In this document: one piece after another, positions 1 through 7,730 of the stretch | Layout: every line of letters starts with the position of its first letter | Numbering within the stretch: the first letter of the stretch is position 1 | Source: an uncultured Opitutia bacterium | GTDB lineage: Bacteria; Verrucomicrobiota; Verrucomicrobiia; Opitutales; Opitutaceae | Reading direction: 5' to 3' | Length of the DNA: 22,772 nt | NCBI GenBank assembly: GCA_903938935.1 | Contig: CAJAFD010000395.1 | Location: 1 to 22,772 of the forward strand | Made by a program: the position numbers and the translations under genes | The notes under the pieces: generated by a model | Database searches by the model: none | Seen by the model: only the letters and a program-made list of their open reading frames with translations | What the model was told of the DNA's origin: nothing

Positions 1-351
1 ACTAATCGTAAATTCGCCCGCGAACACCCCGCCGAACTCCGCGCCTTCATGCGCGCCTACATCAAGGGCTGGAATGAATACCTCACCGGCGATCCCGCGC
101 CCGCACACACGGCGATGAAAAAAACCAATTCCGCCCTCACCGAGGAATTCGCCCTCGCCTCGCGCCAACTCATCCTCGACGAAAAACTCGTCACCGGCCG
201 CGAGGCCGACGGCGGTCCCGCCAACACGGGGCAACTCTCGCCCACGCGCTTCGCCACCCAAATCGCGCAACTCGAAGAGATCGGCGTCTTGCCCAAAAAT
301 AAAGTCAGCGTCGAACAAGCGATGACCACCGATTTCCTGCCGGCGCGCTAA
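1..351 (+). CDS. NMT1/THI5-like ABC transporter substrate-binding protein, C-terminal part
   Basis: The reading frame is open from the first base of the window and stops at TAA 349-351, so this is the last 116 residues of a longer protein whose start lies outside. The visible part is a helical C-terminal lobe containing the phrase AFMRAYIKGWNEYL, followed by alternating charged helices. It resembles the end of NMT1/THI5-like periplasmic binding proteins (SsuA/ThiY/TauA class), which present small organic substrates such as sulfonates or pyrimidines to an ABC importer. The substrate cannot be read from this fragment. An internal ATG at 49 is in the same frame but there is no reason to take it as the start. 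The next gene is 92 bases downstream and belongs to a different importer class. The family call is moderately sure; the specificity is unknown. Confidence 0.7.
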   Translation, partial: TNRKFAREHPAELRAFMRAYIKGWNEYLTGDPAPAHTAMKKTNSALTEEFALASRQLILDEKLVTGREADGGPANTGQLSPTRFATQIAQLEEIGVLPKNKVSVEQAMTTDFLPAR

Positions 352-381
352 GCGACATCGCTCGCGCTCCGTTTGAGAAAG

Positions 382-422
382 GGACGAAATTCAAGGTTTC
401 CTTAGCGCCCGATATTTCGTCC
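382..422. promoter_or_regulatory. Spaced 9-bp inverted repeat upstream of the sugar ABC operon
   Basis: GGACGAAAT at 382-390 is repeated perfectly inverted as ATTTCGTCC at 414-422. The arms are separated by 23 bases and their centres are 32 bp apart, close to three DNA turns. It lies 21 bases upstream of the permease ATG and 30 bases after the stop of the preceding gene. No T-run follows, so it does not look like an intrinsic terminator. It could be a two-site operator for a sugar-responsive regulator or a leader hairpin. The arms are seen directly; the role is inferred. Confidence 0.4.
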
Positions 423-443
423 TATTCCGCTCGTACTCCAACC

Positions 444-1562
444 ATGCTCGCCCGCCTCCGCGTTTTTTTCCGTTTTCAAGAAAGCGGCCTGCTGCTCGTG
501 ATCCTCGCGCTGGGAGTGCTGCTCACCCTCTTTGCCGGTAAGGTTCGCACGCCGGTTTTTGAACGAGCTGCCGATGGCACACGCAGTCGGGTTTTCACCA
601 CCGACGCCAACGGCGAACGCATTCCGCTTACCGTCGAAAAAAATAAATTTCTCAACGCCCAAAATCTCGCCCAACTCGCCAAAGACACGAGTTTCATCGC
701 GGTCATGGCGGTCGGCATGGCGGTGGTCATCATCGCCGGCGGCATCGACCTGACCGTCGGCGCGATTTACGCCCTCGCCTCAGTCGTCGGGGCCCTCGTG
801 CTCCACCGCTATGGCGCCGAAGGCTTGGCCACAACGAGCTCGCCTCTGCTGGGGATTTTACTCGGCGCCGGCGCATGCCTCGGCGTCGCCTGCCTGTGCG
901 GCCTTTTCACCGGCGGCCTCATCGTCACGCTCGGCGTCCATCCGTTTATCATCACGCTCGGCGGCATGGCGATTTTCCGCGGCATCGCTTTCGTGATTAC
1001 AAAGGGCCAATCCGTGGGCGCGTTCCCTGCCGCTTTCCGTGATTTCGTCCGCTTCGAGGTCGGCGATGGCCTGAGTTTCGTACCGCTGATGACGATGCTG
1101 GTCGTACTTATCGTCGGCTGGATTTTTCTATCCCGCCTCGCCGCGGGCCGCCGCGTCTACGCAGTGGGTGGCAACGAACTCGCCGCGCGTTTTAGCGGCA
1201 TCCGCGTCGAGCGCGTGAAGCTCGGCGTCTACCTCATCAGCGGTCTCTGCGCCGGCATCGCGGCATTGCTCTCGCTCGGCTATTACGGCGCCGCCACCTC
1301 TGGCGACGGCCAAGGCTACGAGCTCAACGTCATCGCCGCCGCCGTCGTCGGTGGCGCCAGCCTCACCGGAGGCCGCGGCTCGGCCCTCGGTGTGGTTTTG
1401 GGCGCGTTGATTATCCAAATGATTTCCAGCGGCATCGTGATTCTCGGTATCGACCAAAACTACAGCCAGATCATCATCGGCTCGGTCGTCATCGCGGCCG
1501 TCGTCCTCGATCACCTCAATACCTGGCTCGCCCGCCGCCGCCTCACCGCCACGGCCCACTGA
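444..1562 (+). CDS. Sugar ABC transporter permease (RbsC/BPD_transp_2 family)
   Basis: This 372-residue protein is an inner-membrane permease subunit of a CUT2-type (ribose/galactose-like) sugar importer. A first membrane segment lies at about residues 15-31, followed by several hydrophobic helices. The family signatures are present: GGIDLTVG at 99-106 and the conserved cytoplasmic stretch around 290-312 that includes VVGGASLTGGRGS. Residues 32-67, between the first helix and the usual FLNAQNL-like segment, form a polar loop longer than I expect for this family. The ATG at 444 has no Shine-Dalgarno sequence upstream. It is followed after 21 bases by the binding-protein gene and then by the ATPase, so the three probably form one operon. 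Family assignment is sure; the transported sugar is not determinable. Confidence 0.93.
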   Translation: MLARLRVFFRFQESGLLLVILALGVLLTLFAGKVRTPVFERAADGTRSRVFTTDANGERIPLTVEKNKFLNAQNLAQLAKDTSFIAVMAVGMAVVIIAGGIDLTVGAIYALASVVGALVLHRYGAEGLATTSSPLLGILLGAGACLGVACLCGLFTGGLIVTLGVHPFIITLGGMAIFRGIAFVITKGQSVGAFPAAFRDFVRFEVGDGLSFVPLMTMLVVLIVGWIFLSRLAAGRRVYAVGGNELAARFSGIRVERVKLGVYLISGLCAGIAALLSLGYYGAATSGDGQGYELNVIAAAVVGGASLTGGRGSALGVVLGALIIQMISSGIVILGIDQNYSQIIIGSVVIAAVVLDHLNTWLARRRLTATAH

Positions 1563-1583
1563 TTTCTTTTAACCCAAACCCTC

Positions 1584-2573
1584 ATGAAAACACTCCGCCC
1601 CTTCGCCCGCGCGTTCTCCGCGCTGGCCCTCGCCTTCGCCGCCGCCTTCACGGCCGCGCCTTCCGCCCGTGCCGCCGAAAAACCCCGCACGATCACGATC
1701 GGTCTCGTCGCCAAATCCCAAGGCAACCCCGTCTTCCAAGCCGCCCGCATCGGCGCGCAAGACGCCGCCAAAACCCTCGGCGCCAAACTCAATCTCAACA
1801 TCAAAATCGATTGGCGCACCCCCAACGAAGAAGACGCCCAAAAACAAGCTGAGGCCATCGAACAACTCGTGCTCTCCGGCGCCGAGGGCATCGCCGTCGC
1901 CTGTTCCGACGCCAACAAACTGACCGACGCCATCAACGCCGCCGTCAACAACGGTGTCCCCGTCGCCACGTTTGATTCCGACGCTCCCGCCTCCAAACGC
2001 TTCGTCACCTACGGCGTCGACGACATCGCTTGCGGCCAACAGACGATGGACGAACTCGCCAAGATCATGAACGGCCGCGGCGTCGTCGCGATCCTCGCCG
2101 GCAATCAAAACGCCCCCAACCTCCAAAAACGCGTCGCCGGCGCCCGCGAGGCCGCCAAAAAATATCCCGGTATCACCATTCGTGATACTTATTATCACAA
2201 AGAGACCCCGCAAGACGCCGCCGCCAAAGTCGAACAAGTCATGCAAGCCAACCCCGACATCACCGGTTGGGCCATGATCGGCGGCTGGCCGCTCTTCACC
2301 GAGAACGCCCTCAAATGGCAGCCCGGCACCGTGAAATGCGTGGCTGTTGACGCCCTCCCCGCCCAACTCGCCTACATTCGCAGCGGTCACGTTCCCGTTC
2401 TCCTCGCTCAACAGTGTTACGAATGGGGCGCCAAATCCGTCGAACATCTCATCAACAAAATCGTGCTCAAAAAAGATCCCGTCGCGGTCAAAGACGTGAG
2501 CGCCCTCATCCCCGTCACCAAGGACAACCTCGAGGCCTTCGCCAAAAATTGGGACAAGTGGCTCCCGAAGTGA
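1584..2573 (+). CDS. Periplasmic sugar-binding protein (RbsB-like, Peripla_BP_4)
   Basis: This 329-residue protein starts with a typical Sec signal peptide: a basic start, a hydrophobic Ala/Leu/Phe core, and a likely cleavage after Ala-Arg-Ala near residue 31. The mature protein opens with ITIGLVAKSQGNPVF, the first beta strand and sugar-contact loop of the RbsB-like periplasmic binding fold. Typical later elements are a GAEGIAVACSD strand-turn and GVPVATFDSDAP near residues 127-138. The length is normal for the family. It lies between the permease and ATPase genes of the same importer, 21 bases after the permease and 17 before the ATPase. It should deliver a monosaccharide or related ligand to that permease. 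The ligand cannot be named from sequence. Confidence 0.93.
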   Translation: MKTLRPFARAFSALALAFAAAFTAAPSARAAEKPRTITIGLVAKSQGNPVFQAARIGAQDAAKTLGAKLNLNIKIDWRTPNEEDAQKQAEAIEQLVLSGAEGIAVACSDANKLTDAINAAVNNGVPVATFDSDAPASKRFVTYGVDDIACGQQTMDELAKIMNGRGVVAILAGNQNAPNLQKRVAGAREAAKKYPGITIRDTYYHKETPQDAAAKVEQVMQANPDITGWAMIGGWPLFTENALKWQPGTVKCVAVDALPAQLAYIRSGHVPVLLAQQCYEWGAKSVEHLINKIVLKKDPVAVKDVSALIPVTKDNLEAFAKNWDKWLPK

Positions 2574-2590
2574 TTGGCCGCTGACGCGCC

Positions 2591-4087
2591 GTGTCCGCTT
2601 ATCTCGAGTTTCGAAAAATCACCAAACGCTTCCCCGGCGTCCTAGCGCTCGACGAGGTTTCGTTCACCGTTGAGCGCGGCACGTGCCACGCGCTCATCGG
2701 TGAAAACGGCGCCGGCAAGAGCACGCTCGGGAAAATTCTCGCGGGCGTTTACACCGCGGATTCCGGCCAGATTCTGCTCGAGGGCCGCGCGATCGCCCCC
2801 GCTTCGCCGCTTGCCGCTCGCGAGCTCGGCGTCGCGATGGTCCACCAAGAACTCGCGTTCTGCCCCAATCTCTCGGTCGCCGAAAATCTCTGCCTCGGTG
2901 ATCTGCCACGTCGCGCAGGTTTTCTCGATCGCGCCGCCCTCCGCGCCCGCGCGCGCACGATGTTGGCCACGGTCGGCGCCGACCTCGACCCCGACACGCT
3001 CATCGGCACGCTTTCCACCGGCCGCGAACAACTCGTCCAAATCGCCGCCGCCGTCGGCACCGGCGCGCAGATCATCGTCATGGATGAGCCCACGAGCTCG
3101 TTATCGGCAGCGGAAACCGCCGAGCTTTTTCGCCTCATCCGCACGTTGAAAGCCCGGGGCCTGACGCTCATCTACGTCTCGCACCGGATGGAAGAACTCT
3201 TCGCCCTTTGTGATCACATCACCGTCCTGCGCGATGGTCGCCACATCGCCACCGAGCCGATTCCAACCACCCAACCGACTCGCGTCGTCAGCCAGATGAT
3301 CGGCCGCGAACTTCGCGCCCACACGCCCGCGCATCTCGCGCGCGAACTCGGTCCCGTCCGTCTTGACGTTAAAAACCTTTCCTCCGCTGGAGCGTTCAAC
3401 GAGATCAACCTCAACGTCCGCGCTGGTGAAATTGTCGGCATCGCCGGTATCGTGGGCGCCGGCCGCAGCGAGTTAGTCCAAGCCATCTTCGGCCTCGATC
3501 CCGCGGTTAGCGGGCACATTTGGGTCGACGACCAACCGCTCGCGCTCGGCTCCATCGAGCACGCCCTCACCGCCGGACTCGGCCTCGTACCCGAAGACCG
3601 TAAACGCCAAGGGCTCATCCTCGGTCTGAATTGCCGCGAAAACACCGCGCTCGCCGCGTTGCCGTTGCTGACGCGCCTGGGTTTCGTGCGCCGCAAGGCC
3701 GAGCGCGCGCTTGCATCCAAGTACGCCCAACGCTTGCGCGTCAAAACACCATCGCTCGAAGCACTCACCGCTGGCCTGAGCGGCGGCAACCAGCAGAAAA
3801 TCGCCCTCGCCAAATGGCTCGCGCGCGATTGCGACGTGCTCCTGATCGACGAGCCCACGCGCGGCGTCGACGTCGGCGCCAAAGCCGAAATTTACCAACT
3901 GCTCGACGAACTCGCCTGCGAGGGCAAAGCGTTACTTGTAGTGTCTTCGGAATTACCTGAATTGATCGGGCTTTGTCGGCGCATCATTGTGCTTCGCGCC
4001 GGCCACATCGCCGGTGAAGTCCCGCGGGCAGCCTTCAGCGAAGCGACCTTGATGCAGTTAATGGCCGGCGTGCCGGCCGCGGCTTAG
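2591..4087 (+). CDS. Sugar ABC transporter ATP-binding protein (RbsA/MglA family)
   Basis: This 498-residue protein has two fused ABC ATPase domains and energises the sugar permease from the cytoplasmic side. The first domain has Walker A GENGAGKST (37-45), an ABC signature beginning LSTGREQ near 141, Walker B VMDEPTSS near 163-170 and a switch histidine near 198. The second domain has a degenerate Walker A, GIVGAGRSE near 286-294, a clean signature LSGGNQQ near 396 and Walker B LLIDEPTRGVD near 417. A degenerate second Walker A is usual in RbsA/MglA proteins. Translation starts at GTG 2591, 17 bases after the binding-protein stop. No upstream in-frame ATG is possible without overlapping that gene, and the alignment begins right at this start. 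No terminator is visible after the stop. Confidence 0.94.
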   Translation: MSAYLEFRKITKRFPGVLALDEVSFTVERGTCHALIGENGAGKSTLGKILAGVYTADSGQILLEGRAIAPASPLAARELGVAMVHQELAFCPNLSVAENLCLGDLPRRAGFLDRAALRARARTMLATVGADLDPDTLIGTLSTGREQLVQIAAAVGTGAQIIVMDEPTSSLSAAETAELFRLIRTLKARGLTLIYVSHRMEELFALCDHITVLRDGRHIATEPIPTTQPTRVVSQMIGRELRAHTPAHLARELGPVRLDVKNLSSAGAFNEINLNVRAGEIVGIAGIVGAGRSELVQAIFGLDPAVSGHIWVDDQPLALGSIEHALTAGLGLVPEDRKRQGLILGLNCRENTALAALPLLTRLGFVRRKAERALASKYAQRLRVKTPSLEALTAGLSGGNQQKIALAKWLARDCDVLLIDEPTRGVDVGAKAEIYQLLDELACEGKALLVVSSELPELIGLCRRIIVLRAGHIAGEVPRAAFSEATLMQLMAGVPAAA

Positions 4088-4159
4088 TTTTACGTTTGGC
4101 GAAAGCCGTCACCCCAGCCTTAGGTCCGAACGGCCAAAAGACGCGGCTCGTCGGCCAAT

Positions 4160-4201
4160 TTCTGCGCAGCAGAACGCGCGGCCTTAGCTTATAGTGACCG
4201 C
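4160..4201 (+). promoter_or_regulatory. Possible leaderless promoter and dyad before the UspA gene
   Basis: TATAGT at 4190-4195 resembles a -10 box and ends six bases before the ATG at 4202, the spacing expected if transcription starts on the initiation codon itself. A 15-bp dyad, TTCTGC-GCA-GCAGAA (4160-4174), lies just upstream, where a -35 element or an operator would be. No good -35 hexamer is seen. The rest of 4088-4201 shows nothing I recognise. Confidence 0.25.
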
Positions 4202-4666
4202 ATGAAAACCATCCTTACCCCGATTGATTTTTCCAGCGTCAGCGACGCCGTGATCGACGCGGCCCGCGTTCTCGCCCGAGCCTGTGGCGGTCGCATCGTG
4301 ATCGTGAGCGTAGCGCAACCGCCCGTCATCACCAGCGACTATGGTCCGATGCTCGAAAACATCGGTGAGATCATCGCCGCGAGCGAAAAAACGATCGCCC
4401 GCCAACTCAAACACCTCGCCGCCAAAATCGAAATGCCCGACCTGCCGATTCAAACGGTGCAACTCACCGGAGCGCCAGCGCCGCTGATTTTGGAACAGGC
4501 TGAAAAAGAAAACGCGGATTACATCGTCATGGGTTCGCATGGCCACACCGCGTTCTACGATCTACTCGTCGGTAGCACGACGCACCAAGTGCTCCGGAAA
4601 TCCCCTTGCCCTGTCATGATCGTGCCTCCGCCGATTAAAAAAGTCACCCACCGCAAATCCAAGTAA
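4202..4666 (+). CDS. Universal stress protein, UspA family
   Basis: This 154-residue protein is a single cytoplasmic Usp domain. It opens with the family strand ILTPIDFS. Near the C terminus it carries the nucleotide-binding motif G-2x-G-9x-G-S: GSHG at 111-114, then GS at 124-125. It ends with the usual strand PVMIVP. Presence of this motif places it with ATP-binding Usp proteins rather than the non-binding UspA subgroup. Such proteins modulate survival under starvation or energy stress, generally as dimers, but the target here is unknown. It stands alone between the sugar importer and the PVC cytochrome gene, with about 115 and 150 bases on either side, so it is probably its own transcription unit. 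The start has no Shine-Dalgarno sequence; a possible -10 box lies immediately upstream. Confidence 0.92.
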   Translation: MKTILTPIDFSSVSDAVIDAARVLARACGGRIVIVSVAQPPVITSDYGPMLENIGEIIAASEKTIARQLKHLAAKIEMPDLPIQTVQLTGAPAPLILEQAEKENADYIVMGSHGHTAFYDLLVGSTTHQVLRKSPCPVMIVPPPIKKVTHRKSK

Positions 4667-4763
4667 CCTTTCCGGCCACTCGACCTCGGCGGCGGCGCTA
4701 GTCTGACCACGCGGCATCGCATCGCCCCACGCCCGCGCAAAACGGGCCAAGGGAGGCGTTAAA

Positions 4764-4769
4764 TAATAT
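4764..4769 (+). promoter_or_regulatory. Possible -10 element in AT-rich island before the PVC cytochrome gene
   Basis: TAATAT at 4764-4769 sits in an AT-rich island (4759-4772) inside an otherwise GC-rich 150-bp gap, 47 bases before the ATG at 4817. No convincing -35 hexamer is present at 16-18 bases. The assignment rests only on base composition and position; the rest of 4667-4816 shows nothing recognisable. Confidence 0.2.
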
Positions 4770-4816
4770 CATTCGGCGGAGTTGCCAACCGTGACACGGC
4801 TCGCTCTCAGTTAGAG

Positions 4817-7561
4817 ATGCGTCTCCCCGCCGCCCCCACCTCGCGTTCCACCCTCAGCGCCGTGCTTCTGGCCGCGCTTGCCCTCACTAACGTCGCCCTT
4901 TGCGCGCAGGCGCCCGCCGCCGCGACCCCGGTGCCCGCCGCGCCATTGCCCGAGGTTGTCCCGCTGAATCTTTTTAATGTCCCCGAGGGTTTTGAAGTCA
5001 CCCTCTGGGCCAAGACCCCCATGGTGCGCAACCCCACCAACATGGACATCGATGCCCAAGGGCGCATTTGGATCACCGAGGGCGTCAACTACCGCAAACA
5101 CGAGGGCCGCGATACTCTCGGCGACCGCATCACCGTACTCACCGACACCAACGGCGACGGCCGCGCCGATGCCACCCACACCTTCGTGCAAGAGCCCGGG
5201 CTCGTCGCCCCGCTCGGCATGTCCGTCATCGACAACCGCATCTTCGTCTCCAACGCCCCCGACCTCATCGTCTACACCGACGTGGACCGCGACGGAAAAT
5301 TCAATCCCGCCATCGATAAACGCGACGTGCTCCTCACCGGCTTCAACGGCCGCAACCACGACCACTCGCTGCATTCCGTGACGTTCGGCCCCGATGGCCT
5401 GCTCTATTTCTCCCAAGGCAACTGCGGCGCGCTTTTCACCGACCGCTCCGGCCAGACCTTCCGCGTCGGCAGCCCCTACGATCCCATTAACAGCGGCGGC
5501 GCTGGCGCCGTCTTCAGTTGGCGCCCACCCGAGATCGCCGGCGCGAAGAGTGACGACGGCCACGTTTACGTCGGCGGCTTCACCGTTCGCATGCAGCCCG
5601 ACGGCACCAAGGTCGAAATCATCGGCCAAAATTACCGCAACAGCTACGAGCAGACGATCACCTCCTTCGGCGACGTCTTCCAAAACGACAACGACGATCC
5701 GCCCGCCTGCCGCACTACGTTCCTCATCGAATACGGCAACCTCGGCTTCGCCTCTCGCGACGGCAAACGCACGTGGAACGCCGACAAACGCCCCGGCCAA
5801 AACGTCCCCACCGCCGAGTGGCGCCAAGATGATCCGTTCACCATTCCTGCCGGCGACGTCTACGGCGGCGGCTCGCCCACCGGCATCGTCAGCTACGAGG
5901 GTGACCTCTTCGGCGAAAAATGGCGCGGTGCGCTCTTCAGCTGCGAACCCGGCCGCAACACCGTCTTCGGTTATTTTCCCAAAAACCAAGGCGCCGGTTA
6001 CGCGCTCGACCGTTTTGATTTTGTCACCACCAACGTCGAAAAAATCTTCGAAGGTGTAGACTTCAAAGGCGGCGCCAAATCCATCACTGGCGAAGTGAAA
6101 ACGCTGTTCCGCCCCTCTGATGTCACCGTCGGTCCCGACGGCGCGATCTACATCGCTGATTGGTTCGACCCACGCGTGGGCGGCCACCAAGACCTCGACG
6201 ACAAAACCGTCGGCGCCATCTACCGCATCGCGCCGAAGGGCTTTAAATCAGTTATCCCCAAGTTCGACCTCAACACCACCGAGGGCCAAATCACCGCGCT
6301 GAAAAACCCTTCCATTAACGTCCGCGCCTCCGGCTTCATCCGCCTCAAAGCCCAGGGCGCCGCCGCCGTGCCCGCGGTCACCGCGCTGCTAGCGGACGCC
6401 AATCCGTTCATCCGCGCCCGCGCGATCTACCTGCTAGCGCAACTCGGTGCCACCGGCGTCGCTGCCGTGGAAAAGCAGCTCGCCTCCGCCGACGCCCAAA
6501 CGCGCGTCGTCGCCTACCGCGCCCTCCGCCGCGCTGGCCAACCCTATCTCGCGCACGCCGCCAAACTCGCCACCGACGCCTCCGCCGCCGTGCGCCGCGA
6601 AGTCGCCACGTCGCTCCGCGATGTGCCGTTTGCCGCCGCCCGCGACACCCTTCTCGCCCTCGCGCGGGGTTACGACGGCTCCGACCGTTCCTACCTCGCC
6701 GCTTGGGGCATCGGCGCCACCGGCAAAGAAGCCGATCTCTACGCCGCCATGGCCGCCGCGCAGAACGAAAAAGATCCGCTCAAGTGGACCGCCGCTTACG
6801 CGCAACTCGTTTGGCGTCTCACCCCCGCCGACGCCGCGCCGGCCTTCGCCGCCCGCGCTGCCGCCACCACGTTGTCCGACGATGAACGCCTCGCCGCGAC
6901 CACGGCCCTCGGCTACATACCGACCAAGACCGCCGCCTTTGCCGTCCTTGACCTCGCGCAAAAAGCCACCGGCAAAGTCCAGACCGCCGCCCTGTGGTGG
7001 ACGCTCAATTACAAGGACTCCCGTTGGGCCGCCCACGGCCTCAACGCCGAACTCAAATCCCGCGGCCTCTACGATCCGGCGAAAGTTATTATCACCGCCA
7101 GCGTCATCGAGCCCCAGCCCCCGACCAAGCTCCCCAGCGTCGCGCAGCTCGCCCTCCTCAAAGGCGATGCGACGCGCGGCGCCGGCCTCTCCGCCAGCTG
7201 CCTCATGTGCCATCGCATCGGCGACCAAGGCGCCGAATACGCGCCCAATCTCACCGGCTTTGCCAGCCGCCAGACCACCGAAGTCGTCATCAACTCCATC
7301 GTTAATCCCTCGAGCGACATCGCCCACGGCTACGAAGGCACCGAGTTCCTGCTCAAAGACGGCACGATCATCCACGGCCTTGCTCTCACCGCCGGCGACC
7401 CCGCAGTTGTTCAAACCATGGGCGGCGCCACGCAGATGATTCCGGCGGAAAAAATCAAATCCCGCAAACGTCTCACCCGTTCCCTCATGATGAGCGCGGA
7501 GCAACTCGGCCTCGGTGCGCAAGAAGTCGCCGACGTCGTCGCCTACTTGAAAACGAAGTAA
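4817..7561 (+). CDS. Secreted PVC-type beta-propeller/HEAT/cytochrome c protein
   Basis: This 914-residue protein has three parts. A signal peptide occupies about residues 1-30. Residues 45-476 are a beta-propeller of the PVC 'membrane-bound dehydrogenase' type (TIGR02604-like), with phrases such as PTNMDIDAQGRIWITEG and VGPDGAIYIADWFDP. Residues 490-760 are Ala/Leu-rich helical HEAT-like repeats. The C terminus (780-914) is a PVC-type haem-binding domain (TIGR02603-like) with one haem site, CLMCH at 795-799, and a final helix ending VADVVAYL. The architecture is characteristic of Planctomycetes and Verrucomicrobia. It presumably oxidises a periplasmic or extracellular substrate, possibly a sugar, and passes electrons through the haem; the substrate is not known for the family. 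A terminator follows the stop, so it probably ends its transcript. No Shine-Dalgarno sequence precedes the ATG. Confidence 0.92.
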   Translation: MRLPAAPTSRSTLSAVLLAALALTNVALCAQAPAAATPVPAAPLPEVVPLNLFNVPEGFEVTLWAKTPMVRNPTNMDIDAQGRIWITEGVNYRKHEGRDTLGDRITVLTDTNGDGRADATHTFVQEPGLVAPLGMSVIDNRIFVSNAPDLIVYTDVDRDGKFNPAIDKRDVLLTGFNGRNHDHSLHSVTFGPDGLLYFSQGNCGALFTDRSGQTFRVGSPYDPINSGGAGAVFSWRPPEIAGAKSDDGHVYVGGFTVRMQPDGTKVEIIGQNYRNSYEQTITSFGDVFQNDNDDPPACRTTFLIEYGNLGFASRDGKRTWNADKRPGQNVPTAEWRQDDPFTIPAGDVYGGGSPTGIVSYEGDLFGEKWRGALFSCEPGRNTVFGYFPKNQGAGYALDRFDFVTTNVEKIFEGVDFKGGAKSITGEVKTLFRPSDVTVGPDGAIYIADWFDPRVGGHQDLDDKTVGAIYRIAPKGFKSVIPKFDLNTTEGQITALKNPSINVRASGFIRLKAQGAAAVPAVTALLADANPFIRARAIYLLAQLGATGVAAVEKQLASADAQTRVVAYRALRRAGQPYLAHAAKLATDASAAVRREVATSLRDVPFAAARDTLLALARGYDGSDRSYLAAWGIGATGKEADLYAAMAAAQNEKDPLKWTAAYAQLVWRLTPADAAPAFAARAAATTLSDDERLAATTALGYIPTKTAAFAVLDLAQKATGKVQTAALWWTLNYKDSRWAAHGLNAELKSRGLYDPAKVIITASVIEPQPPTKLPSVAQLALLKGDATRGAGLSASCLMCHRIGDQGAEYAPNLTGFASRQTTEVVINSIVNPSSDIAHGYEGTEFLLKDGTIIHGLALTAGDPAVVQTMGGATQMIPAEKIKSRKRLTRSLMMSAEQLGLGAQEVADVVAYLKTK

Positions 7562-7607
7562 ATCGGTAATTTCGCGGACTCCATCACCCGCGAGCCGTTC
7601 AACCTTC

Positions 7608-7634
7608 AGCCCCGACCATGAGTCGGGGCTTTTT
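7608..7634 (+). terminator. Rho-independent terminator after the PVC cytochrome gene
   Basis: A perfect 9-bp stem, AGCCCCGAC (7608-7616) with GTCGGGGCT (7622-7630), encloses a five-base loop and runs into a T tract ending at 7634. It lies 47 bases after the stop codon. The strand is set by the T run. The remaining 7635-7730 holds an AT-rich patch (7672-7699) that may carry the promoter of the next gene, but no clear hexamers. Confidence 0.9.
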
Positions 7635-7730
7635 CCTGCCCGCAGCTCAACATCGGGCATCTCCGCGTTCGCTTTTTTCGATAACGTTGGTTAGAAAAAG
7701 CCCCGTTCGCCGCCACAACGCCAACCCGCC

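Noticed and set aside
4751..4756. GGGAGG as a Shine-Dalgarno sequence
   Set aside because: It lies 60 bases upstream of the ATG at 4817 and no other start is near it.
4811..6190. Minus-strand open frame of 459 codons under the PVC cytochrome gene
   Set aside because: Antisense to the propeller coding region, with a composition of shadow type.
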